From positions 1-64,000 of the forward strand of contig CACCPE010000001.1 in NCBI GenBank assembly GCA_902547825.1: a stretch of 64,000 bases of DNA, given 5' to 3'. The translations under genes were made by a program, and so were the position numbers. Numbering within the stretch: the stretch's first letter is position 1; every line of letters begins with the position of its first letter. The notes beneath the pieces are model-generated. The model worked only from the letters and a program-made list of their open reading frames with translations. It was not told the DNA's origin and did not search any database. This document shows, one piece after another, positions 54,323 through 62,477 of the stretch. Source of the DNA: an uncultured Pelagibacteraceae bacterium. Lineage in GTDB: Bacteria > Pseudomonadota > Alphaproteobacteria > Pelagibacterales > Pelagibacteraceae.

Positions 54323-54834
54323 TTCTTCCCTAAAGTTTTTTTAAGCTGGCTATATGCCAAAGTAATTTTTTTTAATTTTTCTTCAAATTTTTTACTACCA
54401 CCGTTTTTATCAGGATGGAACTTTTTTACAAGTTCTTTAAACTTTAAGTGTATTTGTTCCCATTTTACATCATCAGCAAGTTCCATAACTTGAAGAGCGT
54501 CCTTATCTGTTTGAGAAATTTTAGTCTTTTTAAAATCTTTATAGTTTGAGCTATTAAAAATGTTTAACTTGTCTTCTAGCGCATTGTTCCAGAGAATATT
54601 AAAAAAATTATCTGATGAGCCAAATTTTTTTGTTGCTTTGTGCCAAGTTAGATCAGACTTTATAAAATACTCAATTTCCTGATTATTCATATTTTCAAAA
54701 TAATTCCAATTTTTGTTAAAAATTTTGATATGTTCTAGACAAAGAAGTCTATATTTTTTGCTATTGTCTTTTTCAATAGGTGCTTTGTACAATCCAAGCT
54801 CTTTACAATTTTCCCAGTCACATATAATTTTCAT
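54319..54834 (-). CDS. DnaJ-domain protein upstream of cobS
   Basis: A 171-residue co-chaperone-like protein with a C-terminal J domain; KKFHPDKNGGSKKFEEK contains the HPD tripeptide needed to stimulate DnaK. The N-terminal ~100 residues have a CDWENCKELGLYKAP start with paired Cys and conserved aromatic residues found in the alphaproteobacterial cobS-adjacent J proteins. No G/F or zinc-finger region, so not DnaJ itself. It is the first gene of the dnaJ-cobS-cobT unit, 30 bp from the divergent bolA. Confidence 0.88.
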   Translation of the reverse strand: MKIICDWENCKELGLYKAPIEKDNSKKYRLLCLEHIKIFNKNWNYFENMNNQEIEYFIKSDLTWHKATKKFGSSDNFFNILWNNALEDKLNIFNSSNYKDFKKTKISQTDKDALQVMELADDVKWEQIHLKFKELVKKFHPDKNGGSKKFEEKLKKITLAYSQLKKTLGKK

Positions 54835-54864
54835 ATTTTAATTCTATATAGTAAAATTAAAAAA

Positions 54865-55122
54865 ATGAAAAATTATTTAGATGAAATTGAAGAAAAATTG
54901 AAAAAAAATATTAAATTAGAAAATATTGAAATTATTGATAATTCACATTTACATAGGAAGCATAAATTTTACAGACCTGGTAGATATCATCTTAAATTAA
55001 ATATAAAATCTTTATATTTAAATTCTATTTCAAAAATTAATGCTCATAAAATAATTATGAAAGTATTAAAAGCAGATTTTGAAACAAAAATTCATGCGTT
55101 AGAAATTAATATTGAGAAATAA
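54865..55122 (+). CDS. BolA family protein
   Basis: Short 85-residue BolA/IbaG-like protein, a partner of monothiol glutaredoxins in Fe-S trafficking. The fold is supported by the N-terminal KNYLDEIEEKLKKNI helix, the IEIIDNSHLHRKHK strand region with His residues near the cluster-binding site, and the HALEI end. Divergent from the dnaJ-like gene; its 3' end overlaps convergent aroB by 17 bp. The family-typical Cys is absent here. Confidence 0.85.
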   Translation: MKNYLDEIEEKLKKNIKLENIEIIDNSHLHRKHKFYRPGRYHLKLNIKSLYLNSISKINAHKIIMKVLKADFETKIHALEINIEK

Positions 55123-56218
55123 ATCTACTTAATTTTTTTAAATTATTAGAGGATATTTTGTTAGAATTTGGTCTTGTTGTTTTTCCAATTTTTTTTAATA
55201 AAATAAAATTAATTCTTTCATCATCATTTTTTTTATCATTTTTTAAAAAAGGAATTAAACTTTTAATCTCATTAGCTTTAGTAAATTTTTTAAAAGTATA
55301 AGATAAATTATTTTCTCTATAAATTTGCTCTATTTCTCTAAGAACTTTAATATGACAGACTTTTTTTACAACTGAAAGTTTTGTAGCTAATATCATTCCA
55401 GACAAAACAGCTTCTCCGTGGGTAACTTTTTTTGAGTAATTATTTTTGACTTCAATAGCATGTGCAAATGTGTGGCCAAAGTTAAGTACCATTCTTAAAC
55501 CTTTTTCGTTTACATCCTTATTGACATAAAACATTTTTATTTGGCAGCTTTTTTTTATAGCGAAAATTAATTCTTTCGGTCTTTTTAAAAAGATATTATT
55601 TGTATTTTTTTTTAACCATTTAAAAAATTTTAAGTCATTAATAATAGCATGTTTTAAAATTTCGGCATAACCACATGTGACCTCTTTCTTAGGTAAAGAT
55701 TTGATAAAATCTGTATCTGCAATAACCAATTTAGGTTGATAAAAAGACCCAATTAAATTTTTTCCATGGATTGAGTTAACACCAGTTTTACCACCAATAG
55801 CAGAGTCTACTTGAGCAAGTAAAGTAGTTGGAACATTTATGAAATTAATGCCTCTTTTAAAAATACTCGCTATGAAACCAACCACATCTCCTGTAATTCC
55901 TCCACCAACGCTTATAATTAAATCTGAACGATTTAAATTTTTTCTAGATAAGATATTTAAATAATTTTCAACAGAATTTAAAGATTTCGACTTTTCACTA
56001 GCGACAAAATTAAGAAAGAACAATTTATATCCTTTTAATAAGTGTTTTAAAACTGATTTAAATTTTTTAGGTACATTTTTGTCGATTACTATAACAATCT
56101 TATTTGTTCTAGGACATAATCTTTTTATCTCTTGGGATATCAAATTAAGAATATTTTTTCCGATTATAACTGAATAAGATTTTTTCTTATCTTTAAAATT
56201 AATTTTTTGACTTTTCAT
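55106..56218 (-). CDS. aroB: 3-dehydroquinate synthase
   Basis: NAD- and zinc-dependent second step of the shikimate pathway. Seen: SVIIGKNIL, ASEKSKSLNSVE, ISVGGGITGDVVGFIA for NAD binding, VPTTLLAQVDSAIGGKTGVN, CGYAEILKHAI and NFGHTFAHAIE with the zinc His residues. 370 residues is full length. Its start overlaps aroK by 20 bp, so the two enzymes are co-translated. Confidence 0.97.
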   Translation of the reverse strand: MKSQKINFKDKKKSYSVIIGKNILNLISQEIKRLCPRTNKIVIVIDKNVPKKFKSVLKHLLKGYKLFFLNFVASEKSKSLNSVENYLNILSRKNLNRSDLIISVGGGITGDVVGFIASIFKRGINFINVPTTLLAQVDSAIGGKTGVNSIHGKNLIGSFYQPKLVIADTDFIKSLPKKEVTCGYAEILKHAIINDLKFFKWLKKNTNNIFLKRPKELIFAIKKSCQIKMFYVNKDVNEKGLRMVLNFGHTFAHAIEVKNNYSKKVTHGEAVLSGMILATKLSVVKKVCHIKVLREIEQIYRENNLSYTFKKFTKANEIKSLIPFLKNDKKNDDERINFILLKKIGKTTRPNSNKISSNNLKKLSRFISQY

Positions 56219-56714
56219 AAATTTTTAAAATTTTTTCTACAATTATATCTGTTTTTAAAAAATCACACTTAATTCTGAAATCGGACTGACTATAAATTTT
56301 CTTACGCTCTAAGTAAATTTTATTGACTGTTGATTTTATATCTTTTTTAAATAAAAGAGGCCTTTTTTTTGATTTAGCAAGTCTTCTGCTTAGCTCTAAT
56401 ATGTTAATATCTAACCAAAAACTCATAGCTGAATTTTTGACAGACTTACGAATCATACTATTCAAAAATGCACCTCCACCTAGAGAAATAACTAAATTTT
56501 TTTTTTTTAATACTCTGAGACTTAAATCATTTTCAACTTTTCTAAAATAGTTTTCACTTTTATCTTTAAAAATTTGATTAATTGAATACCCCTCTCTCTT
56601 TTCAATTAATTTATCCACGTCAACAAACTCACACGAAAGTCTTTCTGCTAGTCTTTTTCCAACTGTAGTTTTGCCAACCCCCATCATTCCAGTTAAAACA
56701 AGGTTTTTTTTCAA
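56199..56714 (-). CDS. aroK: shikimate kinase
   Basis: Phosphorylates shikimate with ATP. P-loop LTGMMGVGKTTVGKRLAERL at the start, shikimate-binding DVDKLIEKREGYSINQIF, ISLGGGAFLN, and the lid RRLAKSKKRPLLF. 171 residues, normal length. First gene of aroK-aroB; separated by ~73 bp from the divergent 59-aa membrane protein gene. Confidence 0.97.
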   Translation of the reverse strand: MKKNLVLTGMMGVGKTTVGKRLAERLSCEFVDVDKLIEKREGYSINQIFKDKSENYFRKVENDLSLRVLKKKNLVISLGGGAFLNSMIRKSVKNSAMSFWLDINILELSRRLAKSKKRPLLFKKDIKSTVNKIYLERKKIYSQSDFRIKCDFLKTDIIVEKILKIYEKSKN

Positions 56715-56787
56715 TTTTATTACCGATTTTGAATTTGATTTTTCATAATAATGTCTTATTTATTGAGTTTAAATAAATTCAAAAAGT

Positions 56788-56967
56788 ATGCAACTTAAAT
56801 ACAACAGACAACCAAGTTTAGGAAATTCCATTATTAAAATTGTAGTAAAACTTACACTCTTAATTATTTTTCTAATAGTGGCAATATTTCTTATCGAAAA
56901 AATTAATTTTCCAAGTCCAAATAAAAATTACGACATAGATATTACCGATGATATCAAAAAGCTATAA
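56788..56967 (+). CDS. 59-aa single-helix membrane protein, not in ORF track
   Basis: One residue below the ORF cut-off: a basic N-terminus MQLKYNRQPSLGNSIIKIVV, one membrane helix (about 15-36, KLTLLIIFLIVAIFLI), and a 23-residue polar tail ending DDIKKL. The positive N-terminus predicts the tail outside. Its last 20 bp overlap the next gene's start, implying coupling. The arrangement and hydrophobic pattern favour a real gene; function unknown. It may anchor or assist the exported 579-aa protein that follows. Confidence 0.6.
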   Translation: MQLKYNRQPSLGNSIIKIVVKLTLLIIFLIVAIFLIEKINFPSPNKNYDIDITDDIKKL

Positions 56968-58687
56968 CTTTCTTTTAGGCTTATTTACTGTAATTTTTCT
57001 TTCTCTCCCCTCCATTGGAGAGGAGGAAATTGATATTTGGAAAAATAAAAAAATTGAAGTTAATGAGAGACAAGAAAATCCAGATGTATCAAAAAATGAT
57101 AATCAAATAATTTTTAAAGAAAATCAGAAGGTTAAACCTTCTCAATTAATAAAAATAGAAGATGGTCTTACAGTGTCAACGAGAGAAACAAAAGTATTTG
57201 GAATTTACGATCCACAAGATTTCAATTTTAATTTAAATATGTGGTCTTCTACTAAAGCTGAAGATGTCAGAGCAAGTTTAAAAAGAATAAAAAAAATTAA
57301 TTTATCTAAAACTTCTAATGAAATTTTAGAAAATATATTATTATCTTTCTCTTATCCTCCTATGGGAATGGGTAATAAAGAATTCGTTGATCTTAAAATA
57401 AACTGGATGATAGAAAATAATCGCAACGACTTAATTGAAAATTTTTTAAAACAAAACCAAGAGTTTGACGGAAAAAGTAAAGCTGTTCAGTTTCTTGTTG
57501 ATGAAAATATCTCAGAAGCAAATATTCAAAAGGGTTGTGAAAAAATTAAATTTATAGATAGTACAATTAAAGACTCCTATTTAGAAAAATTTAAGATTTA
57601 TTGTCTTGTTTTTAATAACAAAAATTCTCAAGCTCAGCTTTTACTAGATTTATTAAGAGAGCAAAAGCAATCCGATCAATTTTTTGATGATAAAATAAAT
57701 TTTTTACTTGGTATCTCAGATAAAACTATTAATAAAATTAATGAAGAAAATTTACTAAATTTTTATTTATCTAGCGTGACAATTAAAGATTTTAAATATA
57801 CTCCTACGAAAAAAACTAAAAAAGAAATATGGAGATTTTTAAATGCTGCCAACCTAATAAAATTAGAGGATTTAAATGACAAAAAAAGAATTATTGAGCT
57901 CGAGATCGCTGCTGATAATGGTCAGGTAGATCAAAAAATTATTTTTGATATCTATAGGCAAATTAAGTTTAATCTTAATACTTTAATCAATGCAAAAAAC
58001 TTATATCAAACTCTAGAACCGATTGATGCAAGATCCCTTATATATCAGAAGTATCTATTATCTGAAAATATTAATTTAAAGGTCGAATATTTATTTTTAC
58101 TTGAGGAGCTTTTTAAAAAAGACAATTTACAAAACATATATTCAAAATATTTGAGCGAAAGTTTGAAAAAAATAGGGTTAAAAAATATTCCAAAAGATTA
58201 CCAAGAAATAGCCAAAAAAAAAATTTTAATATATGAAGAAGGTAGTGTAGGAAAAGTAAAATATAATGATAAAATTCTTCATCAATCTAAAATAATTAAA
58301 TTTTATCTTGAAAATGAGGAGCAAAAAAAAGTACAAAAAGATATTGATAAAATATTTAAAAAGATAAGTAAAAATAAAAAATATTTTTATTCAGCTAAAG
58401 ATTTAGCTTTAGTTGATGCTTTAAAAAAAGATGGTTTTATTATTCCAGAAAACTTCAAACAAGCAGAGCTTTCATCTAAATACGACGTGCCAAAAAATCT
58501 GATACAATTAATTCGAGGAAATCAAGACGCTTTTTTAGCATTAAAAATAGTAGAAATAATTGGCGAAGATGAACCGCATCAATTGGATCCTGAAACAATA
58601 TACTTTATAACTAACCTACTTAATCAAATAGATTTAATTAATATAAGAAATAAGTTCTTAGTTTCAGCTCTACCGCAAAGAGTTTAA
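56948..58687 (+). CDS. exported, mainly helical 579-aa protein of unknown function
   Basis: I do not recognise the family. N-terminal signal peptide (YNFLLGLFTVIFLSLPSIG, cleavage before EEEIDIW). Then a charged ~90-residue linker and ~450 residues of regular helical sequence with Leu/Ile spacing like an alpha-solenoid or TPR-like scaffold, no Cys pairs or enzyme motif. Short conserved-looking patches are LSFSYPPMGMG, EPIDARSLIYQKYL and the C-terminal FLVSALPQRV. Between the 59-aa membrane protein and def in an operon that leads to def-fmt-truA. Periplasmic scaffold is the best guess. Confidence 0.7.
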   Translation: MISKSYNFLLGLFTVIFLSLPSIGEEEIDIWKNKKIEVNERQENPDVSKNDNQIIFKENQKVKPSQLIKIEDGLTVSTRETKVFGIYDPQDFNFNLNMWSSTKAEDVRASLKRIKKINLSKTSNEILENILLSFSYPPMGMGNKEFVDLKINWMIENNRNDLIENFLKQNQEFDGKSKAVQFLVDENISEANIQKGCEKIKFIDSTIKDSYLEKFKIYCLVFNNKNSQAQLLLDLLREQKQSDQFFDDKINFLLGISDKTINKINEENLLNFYLSSVTIKDFKYTPTKKTKKEIWRFLNAANLIKLEDLNDKKRIIELEIAADNGQVDQKIIFDIYRQIKFNLNTLINAKNLYQTLEPIDARSLIYQKYLLSENINLKVEYLFLLEELFKKDNLQNIYSKYLSESLKKIGLKNIPKDYQEIAKKKILIYEEGSVGKVKYNDKILHQSKIIKFYLENEEQKKVQKDIDKIFKKISKNKKYFYSAKDLALVDALKKDGFIIPENFKQAELSSKYDVPKNLIQLIRGNQDAFLALKIVEIIGEDEPHQLDPETIYFITNLLNQIDLINIRNKFLVSALPQRV

Positions 58688-58707
58688 TTAGATTATACTA
58701 AGTCTTA

Positions 58708-59232
58708 ATGTCAAAAAAAAAAATTGTAATTGAACCTAATCCAATTTTAAGAAAAAAAAGCAATATTTTAGAAAAAGTCGACGGAGAATTAAGAAAACTT
58801 ATGGATGACATGTTGGAGACTATGTATGATGCTCCAGGAATTGGTTTAGCAGCTGTTCAAATTGGAGTGTTAAAAAGAGTTATAGTTATCGACATTGCAA
58901 AAGGAGATGAAAAAAAAAATCCCTTATTTTTAGTAAATCCTGAAATAACATTTAGATCGAGTAAAACTTCTACTTATGAGGAGGGCTGCTTATCTCTACC
59001 AAGTCATTTCGCTGAAGTTGAAAGACCAGCAGAGTGTCATCTAAATTTTATAGATTATAACGGAAAAAAAAAAGATTTAAAAGCCAGTGGTCTTTTAGCA
59101 ACTTGTATTCAACATGAGGTCGATCATTTGGACGGAATTCTTTTCATTGATCATATTTCAAAGCTGAAAAGAGATATGATTATTAAAAAATTAATAAAAA
59201 GCAAAAAAGAACTCGACAAAGTAATTTTGTAA
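58708..59232 (+). CDS. def: peptide deformylase
   Basis: Removes the formyl group from nascent N-formyl-Met. All three motifs are intact: GIGLAAVQIG (motif 1), EEGCLSLP (motif 2, metal Cys) and QHEVDHLDGILF (motif 3, metal His and Glu). 174 residues, normal. It is followed by fmt after 2 bp, so the formylation and deformylation enzymes are co-expressed. Confidence 0.98.
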   Translation: MSKKKIVIEPNPILRKKSNILEKVDGELRKLMDDMLETMYDAPGIGLAAVQIGVLKRVIVIDIAKGDEKKNPLFLVNPEITFRSSKTSTYEEGCLSLPSHFAEVERPAECHLNFIDYNGKKKDLKASGLLATCIQHEVDHLDGILFIDHISKLKRDMIIKKLIKSKKELDKVIL

Positions 59233-59234
59233 AA

Positions 59235-60155
59235 ATGGGATTAAATTTAATTTTTATGGGCACTCCTGAATTTGCTGTTCCTATTTTAAAATCTTTACAA
59301 GAATCAGAACATCAAATACTATCTGTTTATACGCAACCCCCAAAAAAAAGCAATAGGGGACAACAGCTGAATCTCTCTCCAGTTCATCAATTTTCAAATA
59401 AAGTTAAAATTATTGTCCGTTCACCTAAGTCGCTTAACAATCAGGAAGAAATAAATTTTTTTAAAAAAATTAACCCTGATATTGTTGTAGTAGTAGCTTA
59501 CGGAAAAATTATACCTCAACAATTATTGACTCTTAAAAATATAAAATTTCTAAACATTCACGCTTCTCTACTTCCTAGATGGAGGGGAGCAGCACCTATT
59601 CAAAGAGCAATTATGGAACGCGATGACGAAACAGGTATTTCAATCATGCAAATAGTTTCAGAGCTAGACGCTGGACCTTACATGTTACAGGAAAAAATAA
59701 AAATAGACAAAAAAGATAATTATATTTCTCTCTCAAAAAAACTTTGCAATCTAGGGTCGAAATTAATTCTAAAATCTTTAAACTTAATAGAGCAAAATAA
59801 ACACAAATTTGTTGAGCAAAATAAAAATAATATTTTATATGCAAAAAAAATTGATAAAAAAGAGTCAGAAATTGATTGGAGTTTACCGGCCGATAATATA
59901 ATTGCAAAAATTAATGGACTAAATCCTTTTCCTGGGGTTTGGTTTTCTCATAAAGGTACAAGATTAAAAATTATTGAGGCGATTGAAGTTGATCGAAGTG
60001 GAAAGATCGGGGAAGTTTTGGATAATAATTTAACGGTAGCATGTAAGCAAAAAGCAATAAGAGTTTTATTAATTCAAAAAGAAGGAAAAAAAATCTTAAA
60101 AGTAAAAGATTTTTTAGCTGGATACAAAATACAAATTGGTGAAAAATTAGTTTGA
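59235..60155 (+). CDS. fmt: methionyl-tRNA formyltransferase
   Basis: Formylates Met-tRNA(fMet) with 10-formyl-THF. FMGTPEFAVPIL opens the Rossmann domain; NIHASLLPRWRGAAPIQRAI carries the catalytic Asn-His, and SELDAGPYML the Asp. The C-terminal beta barrel (from ~205) contains NGLNPFPGVWF. 306 residues is normal. Stop TGA overlaps truA's start TTG by three bases. Confidence 0.97.
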   Translation: MGLNLIFMGTPEFAVPILKSLQESEHQILSVYTQPPKKSNRGQQLNLSPVHQFSNKVKIIVRSPKSLNNQEEINFFKKINPDIVVVVAYGKIIPQQLLTLKNIKFLNIHASLLPRWRGAAPIQRAIMERDDETGISIMQIVSELDAGPYMLQEKIKIDKKDNYISLSKKLCNLGSKLILKSLNLIEQNKHKFVEQNKNNILYAKKIDKKESEIDWSLPADNIIAKINGLNPFPGVWFSHKGTRLKIIEAIEVDRSGKIGEVLDNNLTVACKQKAIRVLLIQKEGKKILKVKDFLAGYKIQIGEKLV

Positions 60156-60895
60156 AATATAATTATCAAATAATTATTGAATATTTAGGTAAAAACTTAA
60201 TCGGCTGGCAAATTCAAAAAAAAGGGCAATCGATTCAAGGTATAGTTCAAAGAGCTATATCTAAAGCTATAAAAAAAAAAATTAAATTAATTGGTTCTGG
60301 ACGAACAGATGCAGGTGTAAACGCTGAAGGGCAAAGTGCAAATTTTTTTTGTAAGAATGAAATTAAAGATCATTTTAAATTTTTATCTTCCGTAAACTTT
60401 TTCTTAAAAAAATATCAAATTTCAGTTATTGCTTTGAAAAAAAGAAATAGCTTATTTCACGCAAGACATAGTGCAAAAAAAAGACTTTATGAATATATAA
60501 TTATTAATAGATTAGCAAAACTCTCTATTGATCAAGACAGATCATGGTTAATTAAAAAAAAACTTAATATTAAAAAAATGAAAAAGGCTTTAAGATATTT
60601 TACTGGAACACATAATTTCTCTGCTTTAAGATCATCTTCTTGTTCAGCTAAAAGTCCGATCAGAACGATTACTCATGCAGGTTTAAAAATTGTAAACGAT
60701 AAAATTACGATTAGCTTTGAGTCCGAGTCTTTTCTGCAGAAACAAGTAAGATCAATGGTAGGATGTTTAAAGTATGTTGGTGAAAATAAGTGGAAACCAG
60801 ACAAAATTAAAAAAATTATAAAATCAAAAAAAAGAGATGAATGTGCCCCTCCGGCACCTCCGGAAGGATTGTATTTAAAAAAAGTTTTTTATTAA
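60152..60895 (+). CDS. truA: tRNA pseudouridine(38-40) synthase TruA (TTG start)
   Basis: Isomerises uridines 38-40 in the anticodon stem-loop. Catalytic Asp in GSGRTDAGVNAEGQ; later HNFSALRSSSC, and the C-terminal PEGLYLKKVFY. 247 residues. The start is TTG overlapping the fmt TGA, which fits coupled re-initiation; no in-frame ATG is available near the conserved N-terminus YNYQIIIEYLG. The stop overlaps the convergent glycosyltransferase by 4 bp. Confidence 0.95.
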   Translation: MKYNYQIIIEYLGKNLIGWQIQKKGQSIQGIVQRAISKAIKKKIKLIGSGRTDAGVNAEGQSANFFCKNEIKDHFKFLSSVNFFLKKYQISVIALKKRNSLFHARHSAKKRLYEYIIINRLAKLSIDQDRSWLIKKKLNIKKMKKALRYFTGTHNFSALRSSSCSAKSPIRTITHAGLKIVNDKITISFESESFLQKQVRSMVGCLKYVGENKWKPDKIKKIIKSKKRDECAPPAPPEGLYLKKVFY

Positions 60896-62031
60896 GAACT
60901 TATTAATTTCAAGTATTTTAGACTTATTTTTTTCCAACTCAATGATTTCGATAATTCAAGGGATTTTTGAGAAAATTTATTACTTTTAATTTTGTTAGAT
61001 TTTAGTTCGTATATTGCTTTATGTAATTCATTGTTATTTTTAAAACTTAATACACTGCTCCCGAAATTTTCTGACACCCTTTTAGAGCATATAACTGGTA
61101 ATCCGTAAGACATATAAGTTAAAACTTTCACTTGCACACCAGTTGCTATTTTTAAATTCGCCAAACCACAAATAGAATTTTTAACATATTTTGAAATATC
61201 TTTTTTTAAACCAAGAACCTCAACTTCAGGCCTACCCAAAAGAAGAAATTTTTTTAATTTATTAACATTTCCTATAATACTGAACTTGATTTGAGGAATT
61301 TTTTTTTTTAATAATGGTAAATCATTTTTTATAAAATCTTTGCAAGCTAAAAAATTAGGAAGATAATCAAGATTGCCAACAAATAAAATTCTAAAATTAT
61401 CCTTAGAAAACTTATATTTATTTTTTACGATATCTACGCATTCATCAATTTGATGTATTTTACCTTTTATTTTTGAATAAATTTTATTAACCTCATTTTT
61501 TGAAAATAAAGTAACTTTATCAAAGTTGGAAAAAATTTTTGTTTCAGTTTTTTTTACTAAAATGCTCTCTAATAGATATATATATTTTAAAGGATTTAGA
61601 ATATTTAAGTAATTGAATGTTTGTAAGTAATTTTCAGAGTATAAATCTCCTATTTCGATGATAGTCTTACCTGTAAAATTTTTTGGCAAATATTGACTTG
61701 ATCTGATGTGATAAAAAAACAAGCAATCATATTGGTAGGCATTCTCTTTTAAATATTCTTTCATCTCTCTTGAATAAAACAGTCCAAATTGAATTGGCTC
61801 AAATTTTAAAAGCGATACAAGGCAGTAAAAAATTTTCAAAAAAAAATTAGAGTCTTTAAAAAATAATATTTTTCTATTTTTAGTTTTTAAATCACCATTT
61901 TTTTTTAAACATACAATATCTAAATTATATTTCTTTTTTAGAAAACTAATAATTTTTAAAGATCTAATTACATCACCCGAGTATCTTCCTGAAAACGGGT
62001 TTCTGGTAGCTACAAATAAAATTTTTTTCAT
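60892..62031 (-). CDS. family 1/4 glycosyltransferase
   Basis: GT-B enzyme of 379 residues. The N-terminus has FVATRNPFSGRYSGDVIRS, the donor half ILFVGNLDYLPNFLACKDFI, SIIGNV, and NSICGLANLKIATGVQVKVL before MSYGLPVICSKRVSEN. The latter pattern with ATGVQVKVLTYMSYGLPVI is typical of family 1/4 members acting on lipid-linked sugar. The start overlaps the SET-gene stop by 4 bp (ATGA). It is the last gene of the dapD-dapE-SET unit; its acceptor is unknown. Confidence 0.82.
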   Translation of the reverse strand: MKKILFVATRNPFSGRYSGDVIRSLKIISFLKKKYNLDIVCLKKNGDLKTKNRKILFFKDSNFFLKIFYCLVSLLKFEPIQFGLFYSREMKEYLKENAYQYDCLFFYHIRSSQYLPKNFTGKTIIEIGDLYSENYLQTFNYLNILNPLKYIYLLESILVKKTETKIFSNFDKVTLFSKNEVNKIYSKIKGKIHQIDECVDIVKNKYKFSKDNFRILFVGNLDYLPNFLACKDFIKNDLPLLKKKIPQIKFSIIGNVNKLKKFLLLGRPEVEVLGLKKDISKYVKNSICGLANLKIATGVQVKVLTYMSYGLPVICSKRVSENFGSSVLSFKNNNELHKAIYELKSNKIKSNKFSQKSLELSKSLSWKKISLKYLKLISS

Positions 62032-62477
62032 CTTTTACTCTTCTTAATCCGCCATCTTGAACCCTCTCGAACAATAAAACCTGCACAATTCTTTGAACGA
62101 CATTTGCAAGGATAATTTTTAAAGTCCTCATCATAACTAAAACCGTAATCGTAAGAAAGCTCATCACCTTTTTTTATATTTTTCATGGCATAAACCCAAA
62201 TTTTTAGACCTTTACCAAAAACTTCACAATTAGGATTACAAGAATGATTGATCAATCTAGCAGTATTAAATTTAAAATCTCCGTCAAGATCAAAACGTTT
62301 GTTTAAATTGAATAGATAAATTGCTTTACCATTGTCAAATTTTGGATCTTCAGCACTTTTTTTAACGGAAATAATTTTACCTTTATATTCTATAATTTTT
62401 GTGCCTTTTTTAATGTTACAATTAGCATAAAGACCATTCTTATCAATTTTTGATTTTTTTATTTTGTATAGTCTCAC
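62028..62477 (-). CDS. SET-domain protein with post-SET Cys (GTG start)
   Basis: A compact 149-residue SET domain, the SAM-dependent protein-lysine methyltransferase fold first known from eukaryotes. Seen: GLYANCNIKKGTKIIEYKGK, RLINHSCNPNCE with the pseudoknot NHSCxPN motif, GDELSYDYGF with the catalytic Tyr, and a post-SET region PCKCRSKNCAGF with zinc-type Cys. Start GTG overlaps the dapE TGA (GTGA); stop overlaps the glycosyltransferase start. Bacterial SET proteins of this size are known in alphaproteobacteria and others, but substrates are rarely known. Likely cytoplasmic. Confidence 0.9.
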   Translation of the reverse strand: MRLYKIKKSKIDKNGLYANCNIKKGTKIIEYKGKIISVKKSAEDPKFDNGKAIYLFNLNKRFDLDGDFKFNTARLINHSCNPNCEVFGKGLKIWVYAMKNIKKGDELSYDYGFSYDEDFKNYPCKCRSKNCAGFIVREGSRWRIKKSKR

